This document shows, one piece after another, positions 8,671-18,027 of a stretch of DNA of 64,000 nucleotides. This DNA comes from an uncultured Bacteroidales bacterium (lineage in GTDB: Bacteria; Bacteroidota; Bacteroidia; Bacteroidales; F082). The stretch lies in the NCBI GenBank assembly GCA_900318085.1, contig ONJF01000016.1, positions 32,356-96,355 of the forward strand. Direction: 5' to 3'. Numbering within the stretch: the stretch's first letter is position 1; each line of letters begins with the position of its first letter. The translations under genes were made by a program, and so were the position numbers. Below the pieces are notes generated by a model. It had not been told where the DNA came from and searched no databases. It saw only the letters and a program-made list of their open reading frames with translations.

Positions 8671-9819
8671 ATGAAAGAAGCGTTAGTCATCGGAGGAAGC
8701 AACGGCATCGGCTTGGCCATCACATTAGAGTTGCATAATCAAGGTTATCTAGTCCATGTCGTCGACAAATCACAGAATGACCAACTCGGTCAGTTGGAAA
8801 ACATCCATTTCCAACAAGTCAACCTCCTGACCACAGATTTCTCCTTCCTGGAGGATTTCAAGAGCATCGACACGCTTGTCATCACCGCAGGATTTGGACG
8901 AATCGCGCCTTTCGAGGAGATTTTGGAACAAGAGATACAGAACAACTTCCAGGTGAACAGCATCTCGGTGATGAAAGTCCTGCACTTCTATTTCCCCCGG
9001 ATGAAGCAAAAAGAGCCCTTCCGCTGTGCCGTGATGGGAAGCATCGCCGGACTCGTCAGTTCGCCACTGTTTGCCACGTATGGTGCCACGAAAGCAGCAG
9101 TCTGCAACGGCATCGAGAGCCTCAACATTGAATTGGAGATGGCCGGTACCGAAAACCGCATCCTGAACGTATCTCCTGGGTCCATCAAAGGCACCAAATT
9201 CAACGGCGGCACCAACGACCTCAGCCAGACCGAAGCCTTGGCACATGCCATCATCCAGCAGATGGAACTGAAGCAGACTCTTTATATTCCACAATACGAA
9301 GAAGTCTTCAAAGGCGTCCTCGAACGTTATCATGACGACCCACGCAAATTCGGATTGGACAGTTACCAATACAAATTGTCGAGCGGACGCACCAGCAGCA
9401 AGCCACAACTGAAGATAGGCTACCTAAGCGGCACTTTCGACTTGTTCCACATCGGCCACCTCAACCTGTTACGCCGTGCCAAAGAATGTTGTGATTATCT
9501 CGTCGTTGGCATACACAAAGACGCCTCCCACAAAGGGAAAAGCACTTTCATCTCGTTTGAGGAGCGTTGCGAAATCGTCAAGAGCATCAAATATGTCGAC
9601 AAAATCATCCCCTCCGAGAAGGAAGACTGCGATGTGTTTTTGAAAGGCATTGTCAAATACGACTATCTGTTTGTGGGTTCCGACTATAAAGGCACCGAGC
9701 GCTTCAACCGTTATGAGCAGATTTTTGCCGACACAGACGTGAAAATCATCTACTTTCCCTACACCCAAGGCACCAGCAGCAGTCAACTGCGTGAAGCACT
9801 GAACGCAATCCGCAAATAA
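8671..9819 (+). CDS. Bifunctional short-chain dehydrogenase / TagD-like cytidylyltransferase fusion
   Basis: The 382-aa protein has two complete domains. Residues 1 to about 245 form a classical SDR: a cofactor-binding GGSNGIG loop (8-14), a catalytic Ser124 in MGSIAGL, and YGATK (Y137, K141) at canonical spacing. Residues 248-382 form a cytidylyltransferase with FDLFHIGHLNLL (HxGH at 260-263) and a C-terminal GTSSSQLREAL matching the ISSTK-like site (Ser/Gln in place of Thr/Lys). A plausible reaction sequence is NAD(P)H reduction of a keto-sugar or triose phosphate to a polyol phosphate, then CTP activation to a CDP-polyol. The design parallels bifunctional CDP-ribitol enzymes such as Haemophilus Bcs1, but those use an IspD-type transferase and a different dehydrogenase family. 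The function is inferred from the fusion and its neighbours. Confidence 0.85.
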   Translation: MKEALVIGGSNGIGLAITLELHNQGYLVHVVDKSQNDQLGQLENIHFQQVNLLTTDFSFLEDFKSIDTLVITAGFGRIAPFEEILEQEIQNNFQVNSISVMKVLHFYFPRMKQKEPFRCAVMGSIAGLVSSPLFATYGATKAAVCNGIESLNIELEMAGTENRILNVSPGSIKGTKFNGGTNDLSQTEALAHAIIQQMELKQTLYIPQYEEVFKGVLERYHDDPRKFGLDSYQYKLSSGRTSSKPQLKIGYLSGTFDLFHIGHLNLLRRAKECCDYLVVGIHKDASHKGKSTFISFEERCEIVKSIKYVDKIIPSEKEDCDVFLKGIVKYDYLFVGSDYKGTERFNRYEQIFADTDVKIIYFPYTQGTSSSQLREALNAIRK

Positions 9820-9867
9820 AAAGAACAAAAAAGCGCTTCAACCGACACAAATATCGGATTTTTTGTC

Positions 9868-9875
9868 TACTTTTG
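9868..9875 (+). promoter_or_regulatory. Putative -7 box upstream of tandem T9SS cargo genes
   Basis: TACTTTTG lies 22 nt before the ATG at 9898 and matches the Bacteroidota -7 element. I see no clear TTTG at the expected distance upstream. Confidence 0.35.
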
Positions 9876-9897
9876 GGGCATTATAACCCTTGAGTAG

Positions 9898-12800
9898 ATG
9901 AAAAGCCTTGTTCAATTCGTCATTCTCCTGCTTTGGCCCGCCATAGCCTTTTCGCAGACGGTTCATATCGGCGACATCCTCTGCACCGATGGAAGCATTG
10001 TCAGTAGTGAGGCTTTTGCCGCCTCGGGCAGGACTGCAGAAGGCGTAGTGTTTTATGTGGATGCCACTGATTCGCATGGGTGGGTCGTCAGCCTCGACGA
10101 CCAAAGCTCGTCGATCAAATGGAGCAGTACCAACAATTACGGTTACGACCTAACCAACTTGGATAACTATGCCAACGCCCGTTTCGCCTTGCACGACCTC
10201 AACGGACAGGAGAATACGGATATCATCCGCAGCCACGGCAGCAGTTCCGACTTCCCAGCCGCTTGGGCGGTCGACTATGACAACGGCTGGTATCTGCCCA
10301 GTGCCGGCCAACTGCGTTACCTCTACTCCTGCGCTCCTGAAATCAACACATCACTACAAGTGGCAGGAGGAGCCCCTCTTCCCTATCATGGCAGTTGTTA
10401 TTGGTGGTCGTCGACCGAACACTCTGGTTACCACGCCTTCGACATGAACACAGGCGGGAGTATTGGCGATTATGTAAAGGACAACCATGTCAACTATCCA
10501 CCCACCGGTGTAGGTGTGCGCCAAATCAAAGACTTCGCCATTCCCAGCCCCGTGCATCCCACCTATCATATCGGCGACCTTATCACCAACGACGATGGCA
10601 GCCAGGGCATCCTCTTCTACCTCACTCCCGACCAATCCGACGGTTGGATGGTGGCCTTGGAGGATGCTTCCACATCGGTACCTTGGGGCAATGGCGATGT
10701 GCCAGGACTAGCCAACCAGACTTGTTCCACACCCTATGGCACTTTACTGGACGAAACCGATGGCTTCGCCAACACAGGCACCCTCCGAGGCCATCAAAAT
10801 GGGTTGAGCACTGCTGCCAACACCATGGACTACGAACATGGCTGGTACTTGCCCACGGCAGGACAATTGTCGAAACTCTTTGGTGCCTTGCCTTTCGTCG
10901 AAGACCCATTACAAGCCCATGGCAGCACCTTGGCACAAGCCGAGTATTGGTCGAGTTCGGAGGCCAACGCAGACGAAGCCTTCTCTTTGAGTTGCGTCCC
11001 AAGTGCCAACATCAGAGCAGGCCATTTCGCCAAGCGCGACAAGACCTCGAACCATCGTGTGCGCGCCGTGCGCAACTTGAGTTTCGTCGACCCACCCCTC
11101 CCCAATCCGACCTTACCCGACAACATCATTGAGAGCGACTGCAACCAGCCTTTGCAAGGCAACACATGGGATGCTCAACTTTTGGCTTCAAGTCCACAAA
11201 ACGACATAGCCTCCTACTCCCCTATCCTTGCGGGCGACATAGACGGCAACGGTGTGGTTGACCTTGTAATATCCCATTATAACGGTAACAACTATCGGAG
11301 CAACACCCTCGACGTTTATAGCGGTACCGATCTCACTCTGCAGTACCGATTCAACATCCAAGACTCCATCTATCACTCCAACGGTCCCTACGCTTTAGGG
11401 AAATATCCAAAACCAGATGGCAGTTTACAAGGAGCCATTTTTGTTCATGGTTACGACAAAAAGATCCGTTCCTACACCATCAACGGTACGCTGCTCAATG
11501 TATCAGATCGTGCCACTTCGTGCGACGGCATGGTATCGTTTGCCGACTTTAATGGCGACGGATACCCTGAGGTGTATACAGGCAGCGACGTCTTCGATGC
11601 AGCTACACTGAAATGGCTATGTTCAGGACCAGAAAACGGCACCAAAGGCCTCAGCTTCAGAGGTGCTGCCGTAGGGGTTGTCAATCACCACCGATGCTAT
11701 TTCACCATGTCGTTGGCCAGCAATGTGCTTGGTGACGAACGACAGGAGCTAATCTGCGGCAACACTATCTACAATGTAAATATTGTCAGCCGAACAAACC
11801 CAGCCCTCAACTCTATCACGGTCAACAAAATTATCACCCCACCAACTGGATTCTCGCAAGACGGCCATGTCAGTCTTGCCGACCTAGACCTGGATGGGGA
11901 ATGCGATGTATTGGTTGTTCGCGACGACACAGACGACCACACACAAGGCAGGGCGTATTATTATGCCTACAGGCCATCCGATGGCCAGATCTTATTCCAA
12001 AAGACAAACAACTGCCTATGCGAAGGTTATCCCCTTGTAGGCAACATCGATGACGACCCACATCCCGAAATCGTCTTCCTCGAAAAGCAAGAATATCCGC
12101 CCATGTACATCTATTGTTGGCGTTACACTTCAGAAGGTGGGCTCACGACAGTTTGGCGTTATGGGCACAACGACACATCAGGGCAAACAGGCATTACCTT
12201 GTTTGATTTTAACCAAGACAACATTATGGAAATTGTCTATCGTGACAGCGAAAACCTTCGTATCATCAACGGCAATAGCAATTCGCCCCACAATGTATTC
12301 TCAAGAAGAATGGCTGCCGGTACTGGATGCGAGTACCCAATTGTTGCCGACATCAATGGAGACGGTTCCGCAGAAATAATTGCAACAGGTTTGCTTGACC
12401 AGTATTCCAATCTCGCCGGCCATGGTGCGATTCATGTCTTCGGCAGCCCCGGCAACTGGTCGCCGGCACGACCCGTATGGAACCAATACATGTACCATGT
12501 CACCAATGTGAACGAGGACCTCACCATCCCCACCTTCTGCTTCGACAAGGCCACCGTCTTCACAGGATCTGACGGCACCATACGTCGGCCTTACAACAAC
12601 TTCCTGCAACAGGCCTATTACATCACGCCCGAAGGCGAACCTTATAACCCCGGTGGTTCCATCGAAGTCGACATCGTCGGATCGGGTTGCAACAACTACA
12701 CCTTCCATGGCGTCACCTATGACGCAAACGGCCACTACGAACAACTCATCGAAACACCAGAAGGATGCGACACGCTCTACAACATTGAAGTCAACCTCGG

Positions 12801-13917
12801 ACAAACGGTGACCCACGATTTTTGGAAGAGAAAGTGTGAATCATACACTTGGAATGACACCACCTACACCGAGAGTGGTACCTACACACAAGAATTCGTC
12901 ACGCCCGAAGGCTGCGACAGCATCGCCACCCTGCATCTCACCATCATCGGCACCCTCACCCACGAATGGGCAATTGAGGCATGCGACCACTACACATGGA
13001 ATGGCGTCACCTATACCGAACCGGGCGACTATGTGCAAGAGTTCGAATCCTACGAGGGGTGCGACAGCATCGTCACCCTGCATTTCACCCTCTCCGAGCC
13101 TATTTATCACGAGTGGTCGATAGAGGCCTGCGACCGATACAAGTGGAACGACATCACCTACACCGAACCCGGCGACTATGTGCAGGAATTCGTCACCTTG
13201 CAAGAGTGCGACAGCATCGTCACCCTTCATCTCGCCTTCACCCAAGCCATGGAGGTTGAGACCGATACCACGGCCTGCGGCAGTTTCTCTTGGGCTGGGC
13301 AACAAATCACGCAATCGGGCAACTACGACCACATGTTTGTGACCCCTGGCGGTTGCGACTCACTCGTCCACCTGCACCTCACCGTCGAGCCCTATCCCGA
13401 GGCCATCGGTGCTATCGAAGGGCCGACAGAGGTCTATGTGAGCACCGACCTCATCTTGGGCCAATACTTCTACTCCATCGAACCTGTCGGCTTTGCCGAC
13501 CACTATGAATGGACATTGGAAAATGCCGACTGGCCGATGGATACCACAGGCTTGAATTGTGCCTTATGGGTGACCACAGCGGGTGATGCCACCTTACGCG
13601 TCAAGGCCTGGAATGGCTGTGGCTATACCGAACGCGAGATCCTCATCCATGCAGGATTCTACGACATAGATGAGAACCTAACCATTCCAGTGGCGATGTA
13701 TCCCAACCCGGCGCACGACCGTGTCTTCATCGAGGCAGAAGACATCGTGCGCGTCAGGCTGTTCAATTTACAGGGACAATGCCTCTTGGAGCAGCACTAC
13801 GACAGTAGCGACCGCGTGGAACTGCCCTTGTATGGTTTTGAATCCAAACTCTATCTCATCGAGATCCAAACGAGCTACGGAATTGCGCGAACGAAACTAA
13901 AGACCGAATTGCATTGA
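9898..13917 (+). CDS. T9SS-secreted multidomain protein (two Lcl/DUF1566-like domains, FG-GAP/VCBS propeller, Cys-containing repeats)
   Basis: 1339 aa, exported by Sec (signal peptide 1-20, ending AFSQ) and then T9SS. Residues 21-215 and about 220-395 are two copies of a DUF1566/Lcl-like fold with the recurring GWYLPxAGQL and YWxSSTE motifs. Residues about 435-860 contain DIDGNGVVDL, DFNGDGYPEV, DLDLDGECDV and DINGDGSAEI, i.e. calcium-binding FG-GAP/VCBS blades. Then come about five 50-residue repeats (YTWNG, then TYTESGTY, then GCDSI, then TLHLT), a PKD-like domain, and a C-terminal sorting domain from YPNPAHDRVFIEAE onward. It is probably a surface adhesin or binding protein. The next gene is a close paralogue overlapping by 4 nt. 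Confidence 0.85.
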   Translation: MKSLVQFVILLLWPAIAFSQTVHIGDILCTDGSIVSSEAFAASGRTAEGVVFYVDATDSHGWVVSLDDQSSSIKWSSTNNYGYDLTNLDNYANARFALHDLNGQENTDIIRSHGSSSDFPAAWAVDYDNGWYLPSAGQLRYLYSCAPEINTSLQVAGGAPLPYHGSCYWWSSTEHSGYHAFDMNTGGSIGDYVKDNHVNYPPTGVGVRQIKDFAIPSPVHPTYHIGDLITNDDGSQGILFYLTPDQSDGWMVALEDASTSVPWGNGDVPGLANQTCSTPYGTLLDETDGFANTGTLRGHQNGLSTAANTMDYEHGWYLPTAGQLSKLFGALPFVEDPLQAHGSTLAQAEYWSSSEANADEAFSLSCVPSANIRAGHFAKRDKTSNHRVRAVRNLSFVDPPLPNPTLPDNIIESDCNQPLQGNTWDAQLLASSPQNDIASYSPILAGDIDGNGVVDLVISHYNGNNYRSNTLDVYSGTDLTLQYRFNIQDSIYHSNGPYALGKYPKPDGSLQGAIFVHGYDKKIRSYTINGTLLNVSDRATSCDGMVSFADFNGDGYPEVYTGSDVFDAATLKWLCSGPENGTKGLSFRGAAVGVVNHHRCYFTMSLASNVLGDERQELICGNTIYNVNIVSRTNPALNSITVNKIITPPTGFSQDGHVSLADLDLDGECDVLVVRDDTDDHTQGRAYYYAYRPSDGQILFQKTNNCLCEGYPLVGNIDDDPHPEIVFLEKQEYPPMYIYCWRYTSEGGLTTVWRYGHNDTSGQTGITLFDFNQDNIMEIVYRDSENLRIINGNSNSPHNVFSRRMAAGTGCEYPIVADINGDGSAEIIATGLLDQYSNLAGHGAIHVFGSPGNWSPARPVWNQYMYHVTNVNEDLTIPTFCFDKATVFTGSDGTIRRPYNNFLQQAYYITPEGEPYNPGGSIEVDIVGSGCNNYTFHGVTYDANGHYEQLIETPEGCDTLYNIEVNLGQTVTHDFWKRKCESYTWNDTTYTESGTYTQEFVTPEGCDSIATLHLTIIGTLTHEWAIEACDHYTWNGVTYTEPGDYVQEFESYEGCDSIVTLHFTLSEPIYHEWSIEACDRYKWNDITYTEPGDYVQEFVTLQECDSIVTLHLAFTQAMEVETDTTACGSFSWAGQQITQSGNYDHMFVTPGGCDSLVHLHLTVEPYPEAIGAIEGPTEVYVSTDLILGQYFYSIEPVGFADHYEWTLENADWPMDTTGLNCALWVTTAGDATLRVKAWNGCGYTEREILIHAGFYDIDENLTIPVAMYPNPAHDRVFIEAEDIVRVRLFNLQGQCLLEQHYDSSDRVELPLYGFESKLYLIEIQTSYGIARTKLKTELH

Positions 13918-16475
13918 AAACCAAAATTTTATACATCATCCTTACCCTATTATTGGTGCCAGTTTGTCTCTTGGGTCAGGCGGTCAAGATTGGCGACATC
14001 CTATGCACCGACGGGAGCACTTGCAGTCCCGAGCAATTCCCTTCATCGGGCAGGACTGCAGAAGGCGTTGTGTTTTTTGTGAATGAAAACGGTCAAGGTT
14101 GGGCCGTCAGCTTGGAATGCCAAGCCGTCAATACGCATTGGGTGACTTATGAACATTACTATGACATGTACGACATCCCCGAGCTGGACAATTTCGAACA
14201 TTCCCGAGAGGCCATCCTCGATCTTGACGGTTATACAAATACCGCCATTATCAGGAACGCCCATGGCGCCGATTGGTATCCCGCCGCATGGGGCGTCGAT
14301 TTCGACAACGGATGGTATCTCCCCGCTGCTGGGCAACTGCGCTGGCTGATGGCTTATATCAACGAAATCAACACTTCACTTGCCATCGTAAACGGGACGA
14401 CATTCGTGTTCGACAATCCGCGCTGGTATTGGACCTCCACCGAACGCACTCGAGCCCACGCCGTCGTGGTGAGTCAGACAGGCAGTGTGGCCAACTATCC
14501 GAAATTCAACTACATCAACGAATATGAGATAGGCGTAAGAGCCGTCAAGTCATTCACCGTACAAGCACAGACCCCTACAATAGGCGAAATTGTCACTACA
14601 CAAGGCGGACAACGAGGCGTGGTGTTTTATGTCGACCCCGACAACGGCGCTTATTGGCTGGCTGCCATGAACGACTTGTCAAGTACCTACCAATGGGGAG
14701 TCACAAACGACATTCCTGGCCTCAATAACTACAATGAAAACGATCAGTTTGTGGTGCTTCATGGCATACATTGCGGTTACGACGCCACCATCAGCATTCG
14801 TGATGCTTCGGGTACAGCATCGCAATACGCCTCTTCTCATGTTAACCTTGAAAATGGATGGCACATCCCATCTGCAGGACAACTGTCGAAACTTTTTGCC
14901 GCACTGCCTTTCGTCGAGGATGCATTTACTGGCAACGGAGGCTCTCTTCCGAACAGTAGTTTCTATTGGACCAGCACAGAGTGTTCGAGCGGAAAAGCAT
15001 GGGCCATCAGTTTCGCACCAAGTTCTTACACCGCAGGAATCTTTACGGCCCGCGACAAGACCGAGACTTACGCTGTTCGCCCCGTTTGGAGCCAAAGTTG
15101 CGAAAACATTATCCTGCCCACCGTAGGAAGCATCACCGCACCCGAAGCCATCTGCGCCAACGAGAGCCTGACCCTACAAATCCCCGAGGTCGAGTTTGCC
15201 GACGCCCAAGGCTGGCAACTGTCTGCCACGGCCGACTTCACCAACCCCATCGCCTATGATGGCGAACCTCTGGGAGCCGAATACAACGGATGGTTCTTGC
15301 GCTATTTTGTCACCAACGCTTTTGGAACCGTATATAGCAATACGGTCAGCGTTATCGTCTGGCCGACCTACGCCACCTCGTTCGAAGCCAGTGCTTGCGT
15401 CTCATACCAATGGAACGGCAACACCTATGACGAAACAGGCGACTACACCCTAAACCTCACCTCGACACACGGCTGCGACAGTATCGTCACACTCCACCTC
15501 ACCATTAGCGACATCCTGACAACAGAGTTTGAGCGAACCCGATGCAACTCATACACATGGAATGGCATCACCTACTCTGAAAGCGGTGACTATGAACAAG
15601 AGTTCACTACGATAGAGGGATGCGACAGCATCGTCACGCTTCATCTCACCATCACAGGGCCTATTTATCACGAATGGTCGATAGAGGACTGCGACCGATA
15701 CAAATGGAACGACATCACCTACACCGAACCAGGCGACTATGTGCAGGAATTCGTCACCTTGCAAGAGTGCGACAGCATCGTCACCCTGCATCTCGCCTTC
15801 TCCGATGCCTTGGAGGTCGATGTCGACACCACGGCCTGTGACAGCTATTCCTGGAACGGGAACCTTTACATCCAATCTGGTATTTACGACAGTCTATTCG
15901 TCACCTCTGGCGGCTGCGACTCGCTCGTCCACCTGCACCTCATCGTCGAGCCCTCTCCCGAGGCTGTAGGCGCCATCGAAGGGCCGACTGAGGTCTATGT
16001 GAGCACCGACCTCATCTTGGGCCAATACTTCTACTCCATCGACTCCGTCGGCTTTGCCGACCACTATGAATGGACATTGGAAAATGCCGACTGGCTGATG
16101 GACACCACGGGTTTGAATTGCGCCTTGTGGGTGACCACGGCGGGCGATGCCATCTTACGCGTCAAGGCGTGGAACGGGTGTGGTTTCAGCGAGCGCGAGA
16201 TCCTCATCCATGCAGGGTTCTACGACATCGGCGAGCAGGCCTTCCCCATCGCCCTTTACCCCAATCCTGCCCACGACGAGGTCTTCATCGAGGCCGAAGG
16301 CATAAGACATGTCAAGGTATACAACATGAAAGGACAATGCGTCATCGAAAGGAATGTCGATGCTTGCGATCGTTTAGTGCTCCCCTTGCAAGGCCTCGGG
16401 GCCGGGCTCTATCTCATCGAGGCACAAACCGATTTGGGCTTGGCCAGAATGAAACTAAACATCAGTAAACTTTAA
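13914..16475 (+). CDS. T9SS-secreted Lcl/DUF1566-like repeat protein, paralogue of the preceding gene
   Basis: The 853-aa frame opens with a TTG at 13914 that overlaps the preceding TGA as TTGA. No early ATG gives a signal peptide, and the TTG start yields KTKILYIILTLLLVPVCLLG, a good Sec signal. Two DUF1566-like domains follow, again with GWYLPAAGQL and YWTSTE, but the propeller of the upstream paralogue is replaced by one Ig-like domain (about 405-490). Then come four repeats of the GCDSIVTLHLT type, the same PKD-like domain (GPTEVYVSTDLILGQYF) and a T9SS sorting domain from YPNPAHDEVFIEAE. Parts of the repeat and tail regions are nearly identical in DNA to the upstream gene, indicating recent duplication or conversion. 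Confidence 0.82.
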   Translation: MKTKILYIILTLLLVPVCLLGQAVKIGDILCTDGSTCSPEQFPSSGRTAEGVVFFVNENGQGWAVSLECQAVNTHWVTYEHYYDMYDIPELDNFEHSREAILDLDGYTNTAIIRNAHGADWYPAAWGVDFDNGWYLPAAGQLRWLMAYINEINTSLAIVNGTTFVFDNPRWYWTSTERTRAHAVVVSQTGSVANYPKFNYINEYEIGVRAVKSFTVQAQTPTIGEIVTTQGGQRGVVFYVDPDNGAYWLAAMNDLSSTYQWGVTNDIPGLNNYNENDQFVVLHGIHCGYDATISIRDASGTASQYASSHVNLENGWHIPSAGQLSKLFAALPFVEDAFTGNGGSLPNSSFYWTSTECSSGKAWAISFAPSSYTAGIFTARDKTETYAVRPVWSQSCENIILPTVGSITAPEAICANESLTLQIPEVEFADAQGWQLSATADFTNPIAYDGEPLGAEYNGWFLRYFVTNAFGTVYSNTVSVIVWPTYATSFEASACVSYQWNGNTYDETGDYTLNLTSTHGCDSIVTLHLTISDILTTEFERTRCNSYTWNGITYSESGDYEQEFTTIEGCDSIVTLHLTITGPIYHEWSIEDCDRYKWNDITYTEPGDYVQEFVTLQECDSIVTLHLAFSDALEVDVDTTACDSYSWNGNLYIQSGIYDSLFVTSGGCDSLVHLHLIVEPSPEAVGAIEGPTEVYVSTDLILGQYFYSIDSVGFADHYEWTLENADWLMDTTGLNCALWVTTAGDAILRVKAWNGCGFSEREILIHAGFYDIGEQAFPIALYPNPAHDEVFIEAEGIRHVKVYNMKGQCVIERNVDACDRLVLPLQGLGAGLYLIEAQTDLGLARMKLNISKL

Positions 16476-16485
16476 GATTACTCCA

Positions 16486-18018
16486 TCATTTCCGCTTCAG
16501 GCCCAGCAACTGCAGTCCCTTGTCAATCACATCGTTGACGGATTGGGAAATCTTTATTTTGTAGATGGCGACCAAGCCGATGACAAGGAACAGCGTGGTC
16601 TTCAGCAACGAGTCGACGGTTAATCCATACACTGGCTTGTTGAACAGTCCGACAAACCATGGCGTCAACGCTTTCGACCAGAGCCAGTCGAGACCGAACA
16701 AAACACCCACGACAAGGAGGACAAGCAATTGTTTTGCCGACAAGGGCGAAGTGCCAATCTTCCAACGGATGAGCGCTAGCAGCAACACATAATGCACCAT
16801 ATAGGCCACCAGAGTGGCAAAAGCAGCGCCGTTGACACCCCATTCGACCACCCATCGGGCATTGAGCCACCATGCCAGCACCGTCAGCAAGATGGTGAAA
16901 AACAACGAGTAGTAATAGATTTTGGAATAACTCAACACCGTCGTCCCCACATTGAGCGTCGAGTTGACCAAACGGCTGATGCCGAGGATGAGCACCGCCC
17001 ACTTGCCAGCTGCAAACACCTCGCCATTGGGCAGCAACGCAAACACCGTGTCGATATTGATCCAGATGAAGAAAAACACCAACGAGCCTGCGAGGAACTG
17101 GTGTAGGGCTACGCTTTTGCAGATGCGGTCAGCCTCTTTGACATTGCCATCCGCCATAGCCTGCGAGATTTGTGGCTTGCTGATGGAGCCCAACGACCGA
17201 TAAGGCATCTCGACCAATGTGGCGATATAGATGGCGATGGTGAGGATACCACTGATGGCCAAGCCTTGCTTGCCTGCGACGAAATAGCGGTTGAGCAACG
17301 GCGTGATGTTGCCTGCCAAAGCCGAAGTGATGAGGAAAACGGTGTAGATCAGAAAGTCGCGCTTCAGCTTGGGTGTGATGTATTTCTTCTCGATGCGGAA
17401 CGACACCCGATGCAAAGTGAACAGATACACGATATTGACCACCGTCGCCAAGCCATACGACACACAAAAAGCGACCACCATACCCGTGAGCGAGAGCACA
17501 TGGAATCCATAAAGCAGGTAGATGACCAAAGTCATCACACGCAGCCCCACCTCACGGATGAAACGCGGCACCACGATGCGCATCAGCAGGTTCGAGTTGG
17601 TCTCGAACACTGAGATGTAGAGCATGAAGAATGCCAGCGGAATCACATAATAGATGTAGTCGATGAACAAGGCTGACTTCTCGGAGAAAAACGAAGCGAT
17701 GGGATTGCGCAAGGCAAAGAAACCACCCAGGAAGAGGATGAAACCCACCAACGGGACGATGAGCGTCCAGCCGAAGAAGCCATGGTCGCGGTGTTCCTCA
17801 TCCTTGAAATAGGGATAGTAGCGCATCGCCGAGGTGTTGGTGCCCAGTTGCGCCAAGCCCGAGAACAACAGGGCAGACTGGAGCAGCACATCGACGAGGC
17901 CGATCTCCTCTGTGGTCAGGTATTTCGTCTGCACGAAGAAAGTCGTGACGATGCCCACGGCCACCCCGAAATAGGTGGCGAGGGTGCCTTTGATGCTCTG
18001 TCGTGCTACGATGCCCAT
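16486..18018 (-). CDS. Wzx-type oligosaccharide flippase (polysaccharide biosynthesis protein)
   Basis: 510 aa with about 12-14 hydrophobic helices. The N-terminal QSIKGTLATYFGVAVGIVTT segment and the YLTTEEIGLVDVLLQ loop are typical of the MATE-like Wzx/RfbX family, which flips undecaprenyl-linked oligosaccharides across the inner membrane. It would move the lipid-linked product of the glycan locus at 1-9819, although two T9SS cargo genes lie between. It begins 9 nt after the YihY-family gene ends, so both are read from the promoter near 19381. It ends 10 nt from the convergent cargo gene. The transported glycan is unknown. Confidence 0.87.
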   Translation of the reverse strand: MGIVARQSIKGTLATYFGVAVGIVTTFFVQTKYLTTEEIGLVDVLLQSALLFSGLAQLGTNTSAMRYYPYFKDEEHRDHGFFGWTLIVPLVGFILFLGGFFALRNPIASFFSEKSALFIDYIYYVIPLAFFMLYISVFETNSNLLMRIVVPRFIREVGLRVMTLVIYLLYGFHVLSLTGMVVAFCVSYGLATVVNIVYLFTLHRVSFRIEKKYITPKLKRDFLIYTVFLITSALAGNITPLLNRYFVAGKQGLAISGILTIAIYIATLVEMPYRSLGSISKPQISQAMADGNVKEADRICKSVALHQFLAGSLVFFFIWINIDTVFALLPNGEVFAAGKWAVLILGISRLVNSTLNVGTTVLSYSKIYYYSLFFTILLTVLAWWLNARWVVEWGVNGAAFATLVAYMVHYVLLLALIRWKIGTSPLSAKQLLVLLVVGVLFGLDWLWSKALTPWFVGLFNKPVYGLTVDSLLKTTLFLVIGLVAIYKIKISQSVNDVIDKGLQLLGLKRK

Positions 18019-18027
18019 GGCGTCAGT

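Noticed and set aside
12841-16337. Possible CRISPR-like array in the repeat regions of the secreted proteins
   Set aside because: The repeats are in frame, about 150 nt long and encode a protein repeat; there are no short identical repeats with unique spacers.
9898-16475. Naming the tandem proteins as phage-tail or Lcl collagen-like adhesins
   Set aside because: The DUF1566/Lcl-like fold alone does not prove a ligand; only a domain description is supported.
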